Part shown: in pieces, positions 29,852 through 31,807 of the stretch
Position numbering within the stretch: position 1 is the stretch's first letter
How the letters are laid out: the number at the start of each line of letters is the position of its first letter
Assembly (NCBI GenBank): GCA_016987375.1
Contig: PJRA01000509.1
Coordinates: forward strand, 601,362-633,168
Length of the DNA stretch: 31,807 nucleotides
Source of the DNA: Brachionus koreanus
Taxonomy: Eukaryota > Rotifera > Eurotatoria > Ploima > Brachionidae
Direction of reading: 5' to 3'
Made by a program: the position numbers and the translations under genes
The notes under the pieces: model-generated
Seen by the model: only the letters and a program-made list of their open reading frames with translations
Databases searched by the model: none
Told to the model about the DNA's origin: nothing

Positions 29852-31807
29852 ATTTCAATTTATTAGAACTTTTTGAAGTTTTTTTTTATTTTTATTTAAA
29901 TCTAATGTAAAAAAAAGTATTTTTAAAATAATTTTAAAATTAAGATAATTTTATACGAAATTAATCAAGTCAAAGTCAATCTCAAAAGTGAAATGACAAT
30001 TTGATTTATGAAATTTTTTTTAAATTTGTATATTTTACTTTTTTATTCATTTTTTTTAGAAAGATTTCAACAAAATATTTCATCTGTTTGTTTAACAAAA
30101 ACAAAAAACATCATATAAATTCTATGATTCTATCTAAAAATTTTAAAATTTTTAAAATAAATTTTCATGTAAGAATTCTTATGTAAAATATTGCATTTTC
30201 TTGCTAAAGAATCTGTGGATAAAAAATAAAAAATATGTTATTTGTTTAAATGCTTTTACATTTAGAATATCGTTCCTATTCATCCATATTTACCAATAAT
30301 TTTATCTCTTATTTTTTTTTACCTTTAGAAATCTAAACTTTTAAAAAATCTTTATTCATCTAAATATTTTGTGTATCACAAGTTCAAGCGCAAGATTCCA
30401 TAATAAGTAAATTACGTAAATTTTTTTAGATAACTTATAACAGACAAAATATGATCTCGCAAACTACCCCGAGTTTTTTCTCCTTATTCACTCCTTGTGG
30501 CCCATAGGATTGTTTTTTTACAAGCACTTTGGCAGGATACCTAAAAACACCTGGGTCTTTTTTTAAAAAAAAGCATTCTGGTTGAATTCAGCTATATTTC
30601 AAAAAAATGTTTTTTTTTCTACTCTTTTAATTGATTAATAATTTTTAATTTTTTTATTCTGTTAAAAGCTTAAATTTTCAAAAAAACACATTTTTAAAAT
30701 TTAAACACCTGGGTTATTTTAAATTTGAAATAAGCACTAAAAATAATACTAATCCAATATTTACATACAAAGTGATTTAAAATGGACTATCTAAATCAAA
30801 ATTTCTATGGCAAATTTTTAAGGTTTTAATTCTAAAGTTGTGAATGGATGGTATAAACTCCCGAAAGCTTGGTAAATGCAAATTATCTGATAGTTTCAAA
30901 GCGAAACTTGATGGTTGGATGGCGAAACAAAAAAAACAACTGATATAGCTCTTTAGAGCTAGGCTTAGATAATCTCTAAGCTGCAGTTTAATCTACTACT
31001 ACTGTTAAACTTTGCAAAAAAATGTAATACAATGGGTCAGTATTATTTGGAACTTTTTGACTCAAAGTTGCATCAATAATTAAAGTTAACAATAAATGTG
31101 AATATGTTTTATTATAATTTTCTGCTATGAATGTTGTATCATGTTGCATTATAGAATTTTTAAAAAGTTTTAACATTTTGTCTTGATATATTAAATTAAA
31201 CTAAATATACTTGATAGATACTAAATATAACTTGATAGATTATATTAAACTAAATTTCATAAAACCAATGATTATATAGAAATCATTTGAGCAAGATTAC
31301 ACCGCATGATTATTGTCTTTCAAAGGCAGCTTAAAATTTTATTTTCAATCAAGAATACATAGATAACATAGAAGATAATGCTCAAAATATTCAAAGCTTT
31401 TATTTTTATGACCTTAAGGGGCCACAGTGATTACGAATTTGATATTAAAACAGAGTTAATTATTCAATTTGGAACGAATTTTTAGAAGCTCAGCCTAATT
31501 CAATTTATCTAATTTAGGGCTTTGTGAAATTTTAGTAATTTTTATAATTTTAAACACTTGATAAAATATTAAAATACATTCACAACTTTTGCAGATAGCT
31601 TAGAATTTGTTTTCACAAATTTGTACAATATTGTTTTGCTTGTATGAACAATTTTTAAACAATTAGAAAAGCATTAAATTGTTTTTCCTTTTTGTACGAT
31701 AATTTTTGTACCAAAATTTCACATTGTCATCCATAGCCTCATTTATATTAATTAATTAACAAGGTTTTAATTCCAGACATGTCAAATTTTTTTCCTTTAG
31801 ATTATTT
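29852..31807. other. AT-rich region downstream of the PLXDC-like gene, no gene seen
   Basis: Open frames are short and low-complexity. AATAAA at 30225-30230 is a possible but distant polyadenylation signal. AAACACCTGGGT occurs twice, near 30544 and 30703. Two adjacent small hairpins lie at 30946-30961 (TAGCTCT/AGAGCTA) and 30963-30981 (GCTTAGA/TCTAAGC). Near 31203-31240 a CTTGATAGAT word is repeated. Confidence 0.4.

Noticed and set aside
30988..31176. 62-codon reverse-strand frame downstream of the PLXDC-like gene
   Set aside because: More mixed in composition than most, but no recognised motif, no splice partner and no neighbouring reverse-strand gene; not supportable as a gene.

Overview
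This window is about 31.8 kb of very AT-rich animal nuclear DNA. It carries four spliced protein-coding genes, all on the + strand, separated by long AT-rich stretches littered with decayed transposable elements. The animal assignment rests on the genes: a complete DZANK1 orthologue, a PEHE-domain (MSL1/KANSL1-type) chromatin protein, an ankyrin-TRP channel and a plexin-domain-containing (PLXDC/TEM7) type I membrane protein. Most introns are 46-81 bp GT-AG introns, with a few of 0.24-2.9 kb that hold repeats. Base composition, tiny introns and the style of the Tc1/mariner relics would fit a monogonont rotifer such as Brachionus, but that is an inference. A run of Ns at 14166-14186 marks it as draft assembly.

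Layout: 1-211 (-) Tc1/mariner transposase N-terminal relic. 1004-4481 PEHE-domain gene in three exons; its 2.3 kb second intron holds a reverse-strand LINE relic. 4482-7540 intergenic, with a LINE 3' tail, an inverted repeat and unexplained reverse-strand open segments that may be exons. 7541-14512 DZANK1 in eight exons; its large introns hold a TTAA-flanked piggyBac-like MITE, a 1.6 kb element with ~31 bp inverted termini and a strong hairpin. 14513-18041 intergenic, dominated by a dead Jockey/CR1-like LINE that was itself hit by a 206 bp insertion with a 10 bp target duplication. 18042-20978 TRP channel in nine exons (766 aa). 20979-24759 intergenic, with a second Tc1/mariner relic. 24760-29851 PLXDC-like gene in at least twelve exons. 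29852-31807 no recognised gene.

The four genes do not form a pathway or operon; co-orientation is the only shared property visible. No undescribed multi-gene system is evident. The most unusual items are: (1) a long cysteine-rich extracellular region spliced in frame ahead of the PLXDC core; (2) a near-identical copy of the last ~135 bp of that gene lying in its own third intron between two identical 26 bp direct repeats; (3) a TRP channel with TRPA-like pre-S1 features but a TRPV-like GVGD pore; and (4) the nested transposon structures. All exon boundaries were placed by eye from reading frame, splice phase and GT/AG sites; no transcript evidence was available.
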